Shown here in pieces: positions 1 through 5,839 of a DNA stretch of 5,861 nucleotides. Origin of the DNA: Acidobacteriota bacterium (GTDB taxonomy: Bacteria > Acidobacteriota > Terriglobia > Terriglobales > Acidobacteriaceae); the NCBI GenBank assembly GCA_021809235.1, contig JAKBAG010000184.1, positions 1-5,861 of the forward strand, given 5' to 3'. Made by a program: the position numbers and the translations under genes. Each line of letters begins with the position of its first letter. Positions within the stretch are counted from its first letter, which is position 1. Under the pieces are notes generated by a model, which saw only the letters and a list, made by a program, of their open reading frames with translations, searched no databases and had not been told where the DNA came from.

Positions 1-809
1 CCCAGGGTGGCTTCGGCAGTGTGAATATGGAAGCGGCTGAATTCCCCAGCGCTCCCGCTCTGCCCCAGAATCTCCAAACGGAAGTCAGCCTTCGCATGAG
101 CGCCATAGGTGAGCACACGCCTCCGCACACGCGGCAAGATGGCAGCGAGCAAGGGGTCATCCAGGCATGCCGTTACGGCGCCATAGAACGGCAGCTTGTC
201 CATGAATGACAAGAAAGCCGCCTCCACATCCTGCATATCCCGATAGCAATCCATGTGCTCGCGATCCAGATTGGTGACCACGGCGAGGATCGGAGAGAGC
301 TTCAGAAACGATCGGTCGCTTTCATCCGCCTCAGCCACCAGATACTGTGAGTTTCCCAGCCTTGCATTTGATCCCAAGGCATCGACGCGCCCTCCAACAA
401 CCACGGTTGGGTCCAGCCCACCGGCGGCCAGCACGGAGGCAACCATCGAAGTAGTCGTCGTCTTGCCATGCATCCCGGCAATCGCAATCCCATACTTCAG
501 CCGCATCAGTTCGGCAAGCATCTCTGCCCGTTGAATCACCGGAATCCTGCGCTCCATCGCCTCCACAACTTCCGGATTCATAGGGCTTACGGCGGAGCTG
601 GTTACCACCACACTGGCATCATCGAGCTGTCCGCGAGCATGGCCGGCATAAATCCTGGCGCCCAGTGTCTCCAACCTGTCCGTGATGGCGCTGCGCTTCA
701 GATCAGAGCCGGAGACACGCATTCCAAGGTTGAGCAGAATCTCAGCGATTCCGCTCATGCCAATTCCGCCGATTCCAATGAAGTGAATACGCTGCTTCTG
801 AATAAACAT
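1..809 (-). CDS. murC: UDP-N-acetylmuramate--L-alanine ligase, N-terminal 269 residues (runs off left edge)
   Basis: Cytoplasmic Mur ligase that joins L-alanine to UDP-N-acetylmuramic acid using ATP, the first amino-acid step of peptidoglycan precursor synthesis. Reading the minus strand down from the ATG at 809-807 gives an open frame to base 3 with no stop or frameshift. The N-terminal Rossmann-type domain has the glycine-rich IHFIGIGGIGMSGIAE (residues 8-23) and SGSD (33-36). The ATP P-loop is GMHGKTTTT (112-120), with Met where most MurC have Thr. The central ligase domain shows EADESDRSFL (160-169) and TNLDREHMD (179-187). Full MurC is usually about 460-490 residues, so the rest of the central domain and the amino-acid-binding domain lie outside the window. 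The ATG is chosen because family members begin a few residues before IHFIGIGG; an in-frame GTG at 830-828 is less likely. There is no clear Shine-Dalgarno site and a hairpin abuts the start. The unidentified gene upstream may share its transcript. Confidence 0.97.
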   Translation of the reverse strand, partial: MFIQKQRIHFIGIGGIGMSGIAEILLNLGMRVSGSDLKRSAITDRLETLGARIYAGHARGQLDDASVVVTSSAVSPMNPEVVEAMERRIPVIQRAEMLAELMRLKYGIAIAGMHGKTTTTSMVASVLAAGGLDPTVVVGGRVDALGSNARLGNSQYLVAEADESDRSFLKLSPILAVVTNLDREHMDCYRDMQDVEAAFLSFMDKLPFYGAVTACLDDPLLAAILPRVRRRVLTYGAHAKADFRLEILGQSGSAGEFSRFHIHTAEATL

Positions 810-812
810 GTG

Positions 813-835
813 CTGTGGTGGACGATCCACTACAG
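813..835 (-). promoter_or_regulatory. Hairpin abutting the murC start codon
   Basis: On the murC strand, a 10-base arm (835-826, CTGTAGTGGA) faces a complementary arm (822-813, TCCACCACAG) across a three-base loop, with one A/C mismatch. The stem ends three bases before the murC ATG, exactly where a ribosome binding site would sit, and no purine-rich Shine-Dalgarno sequence is visible there. The pairing is seen directly; a role in controlling murC translation is inference. There is no T-run after it, so it is not a typical terminator in either direction. Confidence 0.45.
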
Positions 836-909
836 GGTATCAAAACCACAGCCATTCCCCGCTGCCATTCATCCATAGCTGGTATTCGTTTGGTCGGCGG
901 ATTGACTCC

Positions 910-1302
910 TCAAGCGGGTCCTCCTGCCTGTGCGAGTCGCGCAGGTTGCGACTTCAGGACCGGATAGATTTCCATGTCCACACCCACAATCTCGCCGCCA
1001 CACTCCTGTTGCAGACTACGCGTGCACTGGCACAACTCGGTAAGCCGTAGATGCGCGGTCTGGCTCAGTTCCAGTCCCACGGCAATGAGTACGGTGTACA
1101 TCTCAATGCAATGCTGCCGCTCAAACTCAAAAAGCATGTTGATCATCCCGGATTCATCCGCCCCACGACTCAGTACCCATCCGCCGCAGCCCAGAATGGC
1201 ACCGGTCAGCCTCTGGATCAACCGTTGTGGCTCATCTGAGGTCGCAGCCTTCACCTGCAGCGCCCACGGTTCCTTGGCAACTTGTTTTGTCCAGGGCAGC
1301 AT
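910..1302 (-). CDS. Conserved-looking 130-residue protein, possible ACT-like fold, function unknown
   Basis: I do not recognise a named family. The ATG at 1302-1300 is preceded by GGAG at 1314-1311 with eight bases between, a good ribosome binding site. The predicted order of segments resembles the ferredoxin-like fold of ACT or similar small regulatory domains: strand LQVKAATS (15-22), helix around 25-39, strand WVLSRGAD (42-49), strand MINMLFEFE (53-61), helix 63-78, strand AHLRLTEL (83-90), a short helix and a last strand around 104-114. There is no signal peptide or membrane segment, so it is probably cytoplasmic. It has five cysteines, including CQC at 91-93, but no recognisable metal site. 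It ends 100 bases before murC on the same strand and may be cotranscribed. The RBS and the balanced, protein-like composition favour a real gene over the overlapping plus-strand frames. ACT membership is a guess from pattern alone. Confidence 0.8.
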   Translation of the reverse strand: MLPWTKQVAKEPWALQVKAATSDEPQRLIQRLTGAILGCGGWVLSRGADESGMINMLFEFERQHCIEMYTVLIAVGLELSQTAHLRLTELCQCTRSLQQECGGEIVGVDMEIYPVLKSQPARLAQAGGPA

Positions 1303-1493
1303 GGCTTGTTCTCCGCTTTAGCTCACTCCCTTATCGACCCGGTCCCCGAAAGCCACCAGACTGTTCCGTGGTGGCACGTTCCTGCTCCATTTGCAGACAC
1401 TCATAGCCTGAAACAGGGCTTCTGCAACGTGCCAATGCTCCTGCCGGAACGCGGAAACCCGAAAGCAATATCTGTGTTAGGCTGCAATCCAGC
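1303..1493. other. Divergent intergenic region between the minus-strand unknown gene and acpS
   Basis: This 191-base spacer should contain the promoters for both directions. I see no strong consensus -35/-10 pair. A weak -10-like TAGGCT at 1478-1483 would place an acpS transcript start very near its ATG, but there is no matching -35. The notable content is inverted repeats: GCCACCA (1352-1358) with TGGTGGC (1369-1375), TGGCACGTT (1372-1380) with AACGTGCCA (1426-1434), and TTGCAG (1391-1396) with CTGCAA (1422-1427). The short open frames crossing this stretch look non-coding. Confidence 0.6.
1352..1434. repeat. Overlapping inverted repeats able to form alternative stems
   Basis: A seven-base perfect inverted repeat (1352-1358 with 1369-1375, ten-base loop) shares bases 1372-1375 with a nine-base perfect inverted repeat (1372-1380 with 1426-1434, 45 bases between arms). 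The two stems cannot both form fully. The pairing is read directly from the sequence. It could be an attenuator-like leader for either gene, paired protein-binding sites, or chance. Confidence 0.4.
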
Positions 1494-1937
1494 ATGATCG
1501 TTGGCACCGGCATTGACCTGACAGAAATACCTCGGATTCAGTCTTCCATCCAGCGGTTTGGAGATCGCTTCCTGGAGCGTATCTTCACCGCCGAGGAACA
1601 GGAGTACTGCCTGCGCAAGCAAAAGCGCGCCGCAGAAAGCTTTGCCGCGCGCTTCGCTGCCAAGGAAGCCTGCGCCAAGGCACTGGGAACCGGCATCAGC
1701 CGCGGCATCAGCTGGCTGGAGATTGAAGTGGTCCGCTTGCCGGGCCATCGCCCTACGCTGCGGTTGCATGGGCGCGCCGCGAAATGGGCCAGTCGTCTGC
1801 AGGTAACCGGCGCTTCGCTGTCACTCTCACACACCAGTACGCTGGCCATTGCCTGCGTCATTCTGGAGACAGGCAACGAGACAACTGGCAGAGTACCTGA
1901 CCTGCTGGCTGAAATCGACATCGGATTCCACCCGTAG
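1494..1937 (+). CDS. acpS: Holo-[acyl-carrier-protein] synthase (4'-phosphopantetheinyl transferase)
   Basis: Transfers 4'-phosphopantetheine from coenzyme A to a serine of acyl carrier protein, making the active carrier for fatty-acid synthesis; a cytoplasmic, Mg-dependent and usually trimeric enzyme. The 147-residue product begins MIVGTGIDLTEIPRI, the usual N-terminus of the family, which fixes the start. Asp8 and Glu58 match the metal-binding positions. FTAEEQEYC (31-39), RFAAKEACAKALGTGI (53-68) and SLSHT (110-114) are the other family motifs. Bacterial AcpS is normally about 120-130 residues and usually ends soon after the strand seen here as ACVIL (120-124). This protein has about 22 additional residues with no obvious motif. 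No good Shine-Dalgarno site precedes the ATG; an AGG about a dozen bases upstream is weak, so translation may be leaderless or weakly initiated. It is divergent from the murC-side genes and followed 119 bases later by the MCE gene on the same strand. Confidence 0.96.
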   Translation: MIVGTGIDLTEIPRIQSSIQRFGDRFLERIFTAEEQEYCLRKQKRAAESFAARFAAKEACAKALGTGISRGISWLEIEVVRLPGHRPTLRLHGRAAKWASRLQVTGASLSLSHTSTLAIACVILETGNETTGRVPDLLAEIDIGFHP

Positions 1938-2000
1938 AGTGTTCGGTACGGCCTTGCGTCCGTGTTTGTGCCCCGTGGAAGACCGGCAGGTGGGAGCAAA

Positions 2001-2032
2001 TTGCTTCATGAACGTTGAGCGTCTGGTATTCT
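2001..2032 (+). promoter_or_regulatory. Weak candidate promoter upstream of the MCE gene
   Basis: An extended -10-like element TGGTATTCT (2025-2032 plus preceding TG context) lies about 25 bases before the MCE start codon. The nearest -35-like hexamer, TTGCTT at 2001-2006, is 20 bases from the -10, longer than the ideal 16-18. A start here would leave a very short leader. This could allow the MCE gene to be expressed separately from acpS, but the match is modest. Confidence 0.25.
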
Positions 2033-2056
2033 CTTCGCAAGGAAGCGAGAGCCCCC

Positions 2057-3133
2057 ATGCCCAGCCAGGAAGAGTTGAAATGGTCGCAACTGAAGGTTGG
2101 CGTACTGGTGGTTGCATCGCTTGCTGCGCTGAGTGGGCTCATCTTTCTCATGTCCGGATCCACCGGCGGCCTATTCAGTAAGAAAATCCGTCTCCGCTCC
2201 TACTTTCAGAATGCAGATGGCCTGAAGGTTGGCGCTCCGGTCACACTGGACGGAGTCACCATCGGCAACGTGATTCGAGTTCGCATTGTGCCGCATCATG
2301 AGCCGAACTCGGTCGAGGTTGTCTGTCGCGTGGGAGATCAGTACCTACCTTCGCTGCACACCGACTCCACTGTTGCCATCGATCAGGCTGGCGTGCTCGG
2401 AGATGCGTTTGTCGATATCAGCTCCGCTACGGCACATGGCCCCATTCCGCTCGACGATTCCATACTTCCCAGCGCCGCGGCTCCCGGGATTCCAGAGGTC
2501 ATTCGCACCAGTCAGCAGACCCTGCAACAGACAAACGATGTCCTGAGTAAGATTGGCACTACAGTGGAGACCATCAATCACGGCAAGGGAACGGCAGGAC
2601 TGCTGCTCAATGACCCTAAGACGGCGCAAAATCTGGCTCGCATGATTGACCAGTTGGAGACACTGACCCAAAACATCTCCGACGGCAAAGGGACGCTGGG
2701 GAAGCTCATTCTGGATGACCAGCTTTATACCCATGCCAACGAAACGCTGGCTCGTCTGGATGATGTAGCTACGCGCCTGGATAACGGCGAAGGAACCGCC
2801 GGAAAACTGCTGCGCGACGATACGCTTTATAAGAACCTCAATCGTGCTGCAGAAAACACCAATAAGCTACTGGACCAGATCAACTCTGGCAGCGGCGCGC
2901 TGGGCAAACTTGCGCATGATCCAGTGCTCGCCCAGAAGCTGCAGGACTCCATCTCGCAAATGGATACCCTGTTGAGCAACGTGAATCAAGGTAAGGGTTC
3001 ACTCGGACAACTGGTCGTCAATCCGTCTTTATATCAGCATGCGGATCAGACCCTGAGCGAGAGTGGAAGTCTGGTCACGGAGCTGCGCAAGAACCCCAAA
3101 AAATATCTCACCGTGCATATGAAGCTCTTCTAG
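2057..3133 (+). CDS. MCE/MlaD-family membrane-anchored lipid-transport protein with five 34-residue C-terminal repeats
   Basis: Substrate-binding component of an MCE-type phospholipid or hydrophobic-molecule transport system, expected to be anchored in the inner membrane with its body in the periplasm. The 358-residue product has a short cytoplasmic start, one membrane segment (about 13-33, KVGVLVVASLAALSGLIFLM) and an MCE domain (about 42-125) with the characteristic YFQNADGLKVGAPVTLDGV (49-67) and GVLGDAFVDI (112-121). A helix-rich C-terminal region follows, with glycine motifs starting at residues 176, 210, 244, 278 and 312, then RKNPKKYL (344-351). MlaD itself is about 180 residues, so the tail is an extension as in longer MCE proteins. 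ATG 2057 is preferred to the upstream in-frame TTG at 2015 because the protein then begins just before the membrane helix; purine-rich AAGGAAG (2039-2045) and GAGAG (2047-2051) precede it. No permease or ATPase partner (MlaE/MlaF type) lies in the window. Binding partner and substrate are unknown. Confidence 0.93.
   Translation: MPSQEELKWSQLKVGVLVVASLAALSGLIFLMSGSTGGLFSKKIRLRSYFQNADGLKVGAPVTLDGVTIGNVIRVRIVPHHEPNSVEVVCRVGDQYLPSLHTDSTVAIDQAGVLGDAFVDISSATAHGPIPLDDSILPSAAAPGIPEVIRTSQQTLQQTNDVLSKIGTTVETINHGKGTAGLLLNDPKTAQNLARMIDQLETLTQNISDGKGTLGKLILDDQLYTHANETLARLDDVATRLDNGEGTAGKLLRDDTLYKNLNRAAENTNKLLDQINSGSGALGKLAHDPVLAQKLQDSISQMDTLLSNVNQGKGSLGQLVVNPSLYQHADQTLSESGSLVTELRKNPKKYLTVHMKLF
2582..3091 (+). 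repeat. Five in-frame 102-base (34-residue) repeats in the MCE gene
   Basis: The encoded units begin at residues 176, 210, 244, 278 and 312 with GKGTAG, GKGTLG, GEGTAG, GSGALG and GKGSLG, each exactly 34 residues after the last and without gaps. A rough consensus for the start of each unit is G-x-G-(T/S/A)-(A/L)-G-x-L-x-x-(D/N)-(D/P), followed by about 20 helix-prone residues. The repeat is clear at protein level but the DNA copies have diverged, so it is old rather than a recent tandem duplication. Confidence 0.9.
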
Positions 3134-3359
3134 TGTCATACTGCCCCTTCGTGCATGGAGTGACTCTTGTCCGCAAATCCATTCCTCGCGGCGGAAGGTT
3201 GCCGCCATCAAACCGCAATGGATCCATCTTCCCGTCCCGCTCTCATTCTGGCCCGGCTGTGGTAATGTTTCTGGCAGCGGTTCTCCCCTTGATGGAATCG
3301 CCCGTCGGGATGCAGACAACCTGCCTACCGGCATCTGAAGCAAGTCCAGAGGAATCCTG
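3134..3359. other. Spacer between the MCE gene and the M13 peptidase
   Basis: This 226-base stretch has no convincing gene. A seven-base inverted repeat, ATCCATT (3177-3183) with AATGGAT (3217-3223), encloses a five-base stem GGCGG (3190-3194) with CCGCC (3202-3206); no T-run follows, so it is not an obvious terminator. A weak extended -10-like TGGTAATGT (3260-3268) lacks a good -35. A 75-codon frame starting with GTG at 3133 spans the whole spacer but does not look like a protein. The region may carry a promoter and leader for the peptidase gene. Confidence 0.55.
3348..3353 (+). promoter_or_regulatory. Ribosome binding site of the M13 peptidase gene
   Basis: AGAGGA lies six bases before the ATG at 3360, a near-ideal Shine-Dalgarno match that fixes the start and agrees with a signal peptide beginning directly at this methionine. 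Confidence 0.85.
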
Positions 3360-5474
3360 ATGAATCTGTTGAAACATACTCTGCCAGTGTCGTCCGGACT
3401 GGTCGCCGCGACAGCTGCACTGCTGTTCGCGTTCCCTGTTCACGGCCAAACCCTGGCTGCGGCAGACAACACGTCTGCACAGCCCACGCCTCCACCCGCC
3501 ATTCACAGCTTTGATGAAAGCGCAATGGATAAAACCGCAGATCCCTGCACGGATTTCTACCAGTACGCCTGCGGCAACTGGGTCAAGAACAACCCGATTC
3601 CCGGCGATCAGGTTCGGTGGGCCCGCTCCTTTTCCCTGCTCCATGAGCGCAATCAGTATTTGCTTTGGCAGGAGTTGAATACCGCTTCGCAAAATCCCAA
3701 AACTCCGCTTCAGAAGCAGTATGGAGACTACTATGCAGCCTGCATGAACACGGATCAGATTCAGCAGGATGGCCTGAAGCCGCTGGAGCCTGCGCTCCAG
3801 CAGATCGCCTCGATGAAAGACTCCAGGCAGTTGTCCGCCACGATGTCGGCGCTGCTAGCCGAAGGTAGCCCGGCACCGCTGTTTCGCTTTGGCGTCGGCC
3901 AGGACGATAAGGATTCCAGCAAACAGATTGCCGAGACGTACCAGGGCGGGCTTTCGCTTCCTGATCGCGAGTACTACATCTCGCCCGCGCCGCGTTACGT
4001 AAAAATCCGGCAGCAGTATGTGGAACACATGACAAAGATGTTTACGCTGGCCGGCGACTCGTCGACAAAAGCTGCTGCGGAAGCTGCCGACGTGCTGCGT
4101 ATCGAAACAGCTCTGGCGCAGGGTTCCATGAGCCGGACGGAGATGCGTGAGCCGGCCAATCGCTATCACATCTACACGGTAGCTCAACTGGAACAGCTCA
4201 CACCGGATTTCAACTGGCCAACCTACTGGAAGGCGATTGGGATTGGCCACTTTGACACCCTGAACGTGGCAACACCTGGATTCTTCAAAGCGCTGAATCA
4301 GCTCATCGCGACAGAACCAGTCTCGGCCTGGCAGGCGTATCTACGCTGGCACACAATTCATGGCTTTGCCAACAACCTGCCCAAGAATTTCTACGATGAG
4401 AATTTTGCCTTCTTTGGCAAAACGCTCTCCGGCCAGAAGGAGCCTCAGCCACGATGGAAGCAGTGCACAGCCATGACGGATCGCGCGCTCGGCGAGGCCG
4501 TTGGCCAGGACTGGGTGGCACAGAATTTTCCGCCCCAGGCCAAGGCCAGCATGGATAAGCTGGTGGCCGCTCTGGAAAAGTCGCTGGGTGAAGATATCCA
4601 AACCCTTCCCTGGATGACCGAAGCGACGAAGAAAGCTGCAGCCGAAAAGCTCGCACTCATTCGTAACAAGATCGGATATCCGGAGAAGTGGCGCAACTAC
4701 TCCGCGCTTCAGGTCAGCCGCACAAATCTGATCGGAAACCTGGAGCATGATGCCATCTTCGAGCGAAATTACGAGCTCTCCAAGCTGGGAAAGCCGGTGA
4801 ATGAAAAGGAATGGGGCATGACGCCACCAACGGTCAATGCCTACTACGATCCCTCGATGAACGATATCAACTTCCCGGCCGGCATCCTGCAGCCGCCGTT
4901 CTTTGATGCTTCCATGGATCCCGGCGTCAACTTCGGTGGCATCGGCGTGGTCATCGGCCACGAGATGACGCACGGCTTTGACGATGAAGGCAGCCAGTAT
5001 GACGGCCACGGCAATCTGCGCGAATGGCAGACTCCGCAGGACCGTAAGGCCTTCACCGCCCGCACCGACTGTGAAGTGCAGGAGTACAACGGCTTTGAAG
5101 CCTCTCCTGCCCATGACGGACTGCCGGCGCAACACCTGAACGGCAAGCTGACGCTGGGCGAAAACACAGCCGACAATGGAGGTCTGCGTATTGCCTATCT
5201 TGCGCTCGAAAATACGCTGGCCGCCGAGCACAAGACGGTGGAAGAAAAAGTGGGCGGTTACACCGAGGCGCAGCGATTCTTTATCAGCTTTGCCCAGGTG
5301 TGGTGCCAGAATCAGACGGATCAGTCGGCGCGCGTTTCCGCGCTGATCGATCCGCACTCACCAGGACGCTGGCGCACCAACGGCTCTGTCCAGAACTTCG
5401 ACGAGTTTGGCAAGGCCTTTGGATGCAAGAAAGGTGCGCCCATGTACCCGGTGCATTCCTGTCGCGTCTGGTAG
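3360..5474 (+). CDS. Secreted M13 family zinc metallopeptidase (neprilysin/PepO-like)
   Basis: Zinc endopeptidase expected to act in the periplasm or outside the cell, probably on small peptides, as M13 enzymes do. The 704-residue product is complete and of normal family length. Residues 1-29 form a signal peptide (basic start, hydrophobic 11-25, likely cleavage after VHG at 27-29) without a lipobox, so it is predicted soluble. The N-terminal M13 domain begins at DPCTDFYQYACGNW (61-74). The catalytic domain has NAYYDPSMNDINFPAG (493-508), the zinc motif HEMTH (His534, catalytic Glu535, His538) and the third zinc ligand Glu601 with Asp605 in GENTADNGG. HSPGRWR (666-672) holds His666 and Arg672, matching neprilysin His711 and Arg717. 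The C-terminus is CRVW, as in neprilysin. It lacks the N-terminal membrane anchor of animal neprilysins. It has its own strong ribosome binding site and is followed by a terminator, so it probably ends a transcript. Natural substrate is unknown. Confidence 0.97.
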   Translation: MNLLKHTLPVSSGLVAATAALLFAFPVHGQTLAAADNTSAQPTPPPAIHSFDESAMDKTADPCTDFYQYACGNWVKNNPIPGDQVRWARSFSLLHERNQYLLWQELNTASQNPKTPLQKQYGDYYAACMNTDQIQQDGLKPLEPALQQIASMKDSRQLSATMSALLAEGSPAPLFRFGVGQDDKDSSKQIAETYQGGLSLPDREYYISPAPRYVKIRQQYVEHMTKMFTLAGDSSTKAAAEAADVLRIETALAQGSMSRTEMREPANRYHIYTVAQLEQLTPDFNWPTYWKAIGIGHFDTLNVATPGFFKALNQLIATEPVSAWQAYLRWHTIHGFANNLPKNFYDENFAFFGKTLSGQKEPQPRWKQCTAMTDRALGEAVGQDWVAQNFPPQAKASMDKLVAALEKSLGEDIQTLPWMTEATKKAAAEKLALIRNKIGYPEKWRNYSALQVSRTNLIGNLEHDAIFERNYELSKLGKPVNEKEWGMTPPTVNAYYDPSMNDINFPAGILQPPFFDASMDPGVNFGGIGVVIGHEMTHGFDDEGSQYDGHGNLREWQTPQDRKAFTARTDCEVQEYNGFEASPAHDGLPAQHLNGKLTLGENTADNGGLRIAYLALENTLAAEHKTVEEKVGGYTEAQRFFISFAQVWCQNQTDQSARVSALIDPHSPGRWRTNGSVQNFDEFGKAFGCKKGAPMYPVHSCRVW

Positions 5475-5498
5475 CAGTGGACCCACCTTCCACTCCAT

Positions 5499-5534
5499 GC
5501 AGGCCTGGCGACCTTCGCCAGGCCTGATTCTTTT
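5499..5534 (+). terminator. Intrinsic (Rho-independent) terminator after the M13 gene
   Basis: CAGGCCTGGCG (5500-5510) is perfectly complementary to CGCCAGGCCTG (5516-5526), giving an 11-base GC-rich stem; A5511 and T5515 can add a twelfth pair, leaving a CCT loop. The T-rich ATTCTTTT (5527-5534) follows at once. It begins 25 bases after the M13 stop codon. Confidence 0.88.
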
Positions 5535-5605
5535 CCGGGTTCCGATCTCTGCCCGCCCTATTAGCCCTTGCGCCGTACTTGGGGCTTCCCGAGGAATTTG
5601 TCCTG

Positions 5606-5614
5606 TTATCCACA
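5606..5614 (+). promoter_or_regulatory. Perfect DnaA-box match (TTATCCACA)
   Basis: The nine bases match the strict DnaA-binding consensus. It is the only such match I found on either strand, and it sits in non-coding DNA without AT-rich repeats or neighbouring boxes. It is therefore not an origin by itself. It could be a regulatory DnaA site for the gene to the right, or a chance match. Confidence 0.35.
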
Positions 5615-5657
5615 GACCGGGCAGCGATGACCAATCCTCAGTGCATCCGTCCAAAAG

Positions 5658-5674
5658 TCAGGCAAAATCAGGCA
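5658..5674. repeat. Tandem TCAGGCA repeat, one helical turn apart
   Basis: TCAGGCA occurs at 5658-5664 and again at 5668-5674, separated by AAA and each preceded by a run of A. The ten-base period would place both copies on one face of the helix, as in some operators. It lies about 50 bases upstream of the candidate promoter of the rightmost gene. A binding role is inference. Confidence 0.4.
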
Positions 5675-5723
5675 TTCTAGGGAGAATCCGGCCTTCGATT
5701 TCACGAGTGTATTCGCAGGGAGC

Positions 5724-5753
5724 TAGGCACAACCGGCCTGCGCCTTTTACAAT
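5724..5753 (+). promoter_or_regulatory. Candidate sigma70-type promoter for the rightmost gene
   Basis: A -10-like TACAAT (5748-5753, five of six consensus bases) is preceded at 18 bases by TAGGCA (5724-5729, four of six matches to TTGACA). A start near 5760 would give a leader of about 80 bases to the ATG at 5840. It lies downstream of the terminator, where a new transcription unit is expected to begin. Confidence 0.45.
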
Positions 5754-5839
5754 CGTGCGAGGGACCCCACACCCACCCCAGCTTGGCTCGGGAACATGAA
5801 ACCTGACGGTGCCACACCGAATCAGGACGAAGGAATCGC

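Larger units (their letters stand above)
5475..5839. other. Intergenic region after the M13 peptidase gene
   Basis: No convincing gene in 365 bases; frames crossing it lack ribosome binding sites and have arginine, proline and serine-rich products typical of non-coding frames. Contents in order: a small hairpin AGTGGA/TCCACT (5476-5481 with 5489-5494), an intrinsic terminator (5499-5534), a perfect DnaA-box match (5606-5614), a tandem TCAGGCA pair (5658-5674), a spaced CCGGCCT pair (5688-5694 and 5733-5739), a candidate promoter (5724-5753) and the ribosome binding site of the next gene. Confidence 0.7.

Noticed and set aside
468..878. Plus-strand frame of 136 codons over the murC start
   Set aside because: It is antisense to a murC reading with all expected motifs; its product has no family features.
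974..1321. Plus-strand frame of 115 codons opposite the ACT-like gene
   Set aside because: The product is rich in Ser, Pro and Cys as shadow frames often are, while the minus-strand frame has a good ribosome binding site and fold-like pattern.
1538..1999. Minus-strand frame of 153 codons opposite acpS
   Set aside because: AcpS on the plus strand has all family motifs; the antisense product is arginine- and serine-rich without motifs.
1995..2005. Short palindrome AGCAA-A-TTGCT upstream of the MCE gene
   Set aside because: Five-base arms are expected by chance and no regulator is suggested by the context.
2015..2056. Longer MCE start at TTG 2015
   Set aside because: It adds 14 residues before the usual short cytoplasmic start, uses a rare start codon, and the ATG at 2057 fits the family better.
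3029..3343. A 104-codon minus-strand frame across the end of the MCE gene and the following spacer
   Set aside because: It overlaps the conserved C-terminus of the MCE protein and its product is of mixed, unrecognisable composition.
4341..5357. A 338-codon open frame antisense to the M13 peptidase gene
   Set aside because: It lies wholly opposite a clearly real coding sequence, has no recognisable motif, and long antisense frames are common in genes with GC-rich third positions.
5407..5799. Plus-strand frame of 130 codons running from the end of the M13 gene into the intergenic region
   Set aside because: It begins inside the M13 coding sequence, crosses a strong terminator, lacks a ribosome binding site and shows no recognisable domain.
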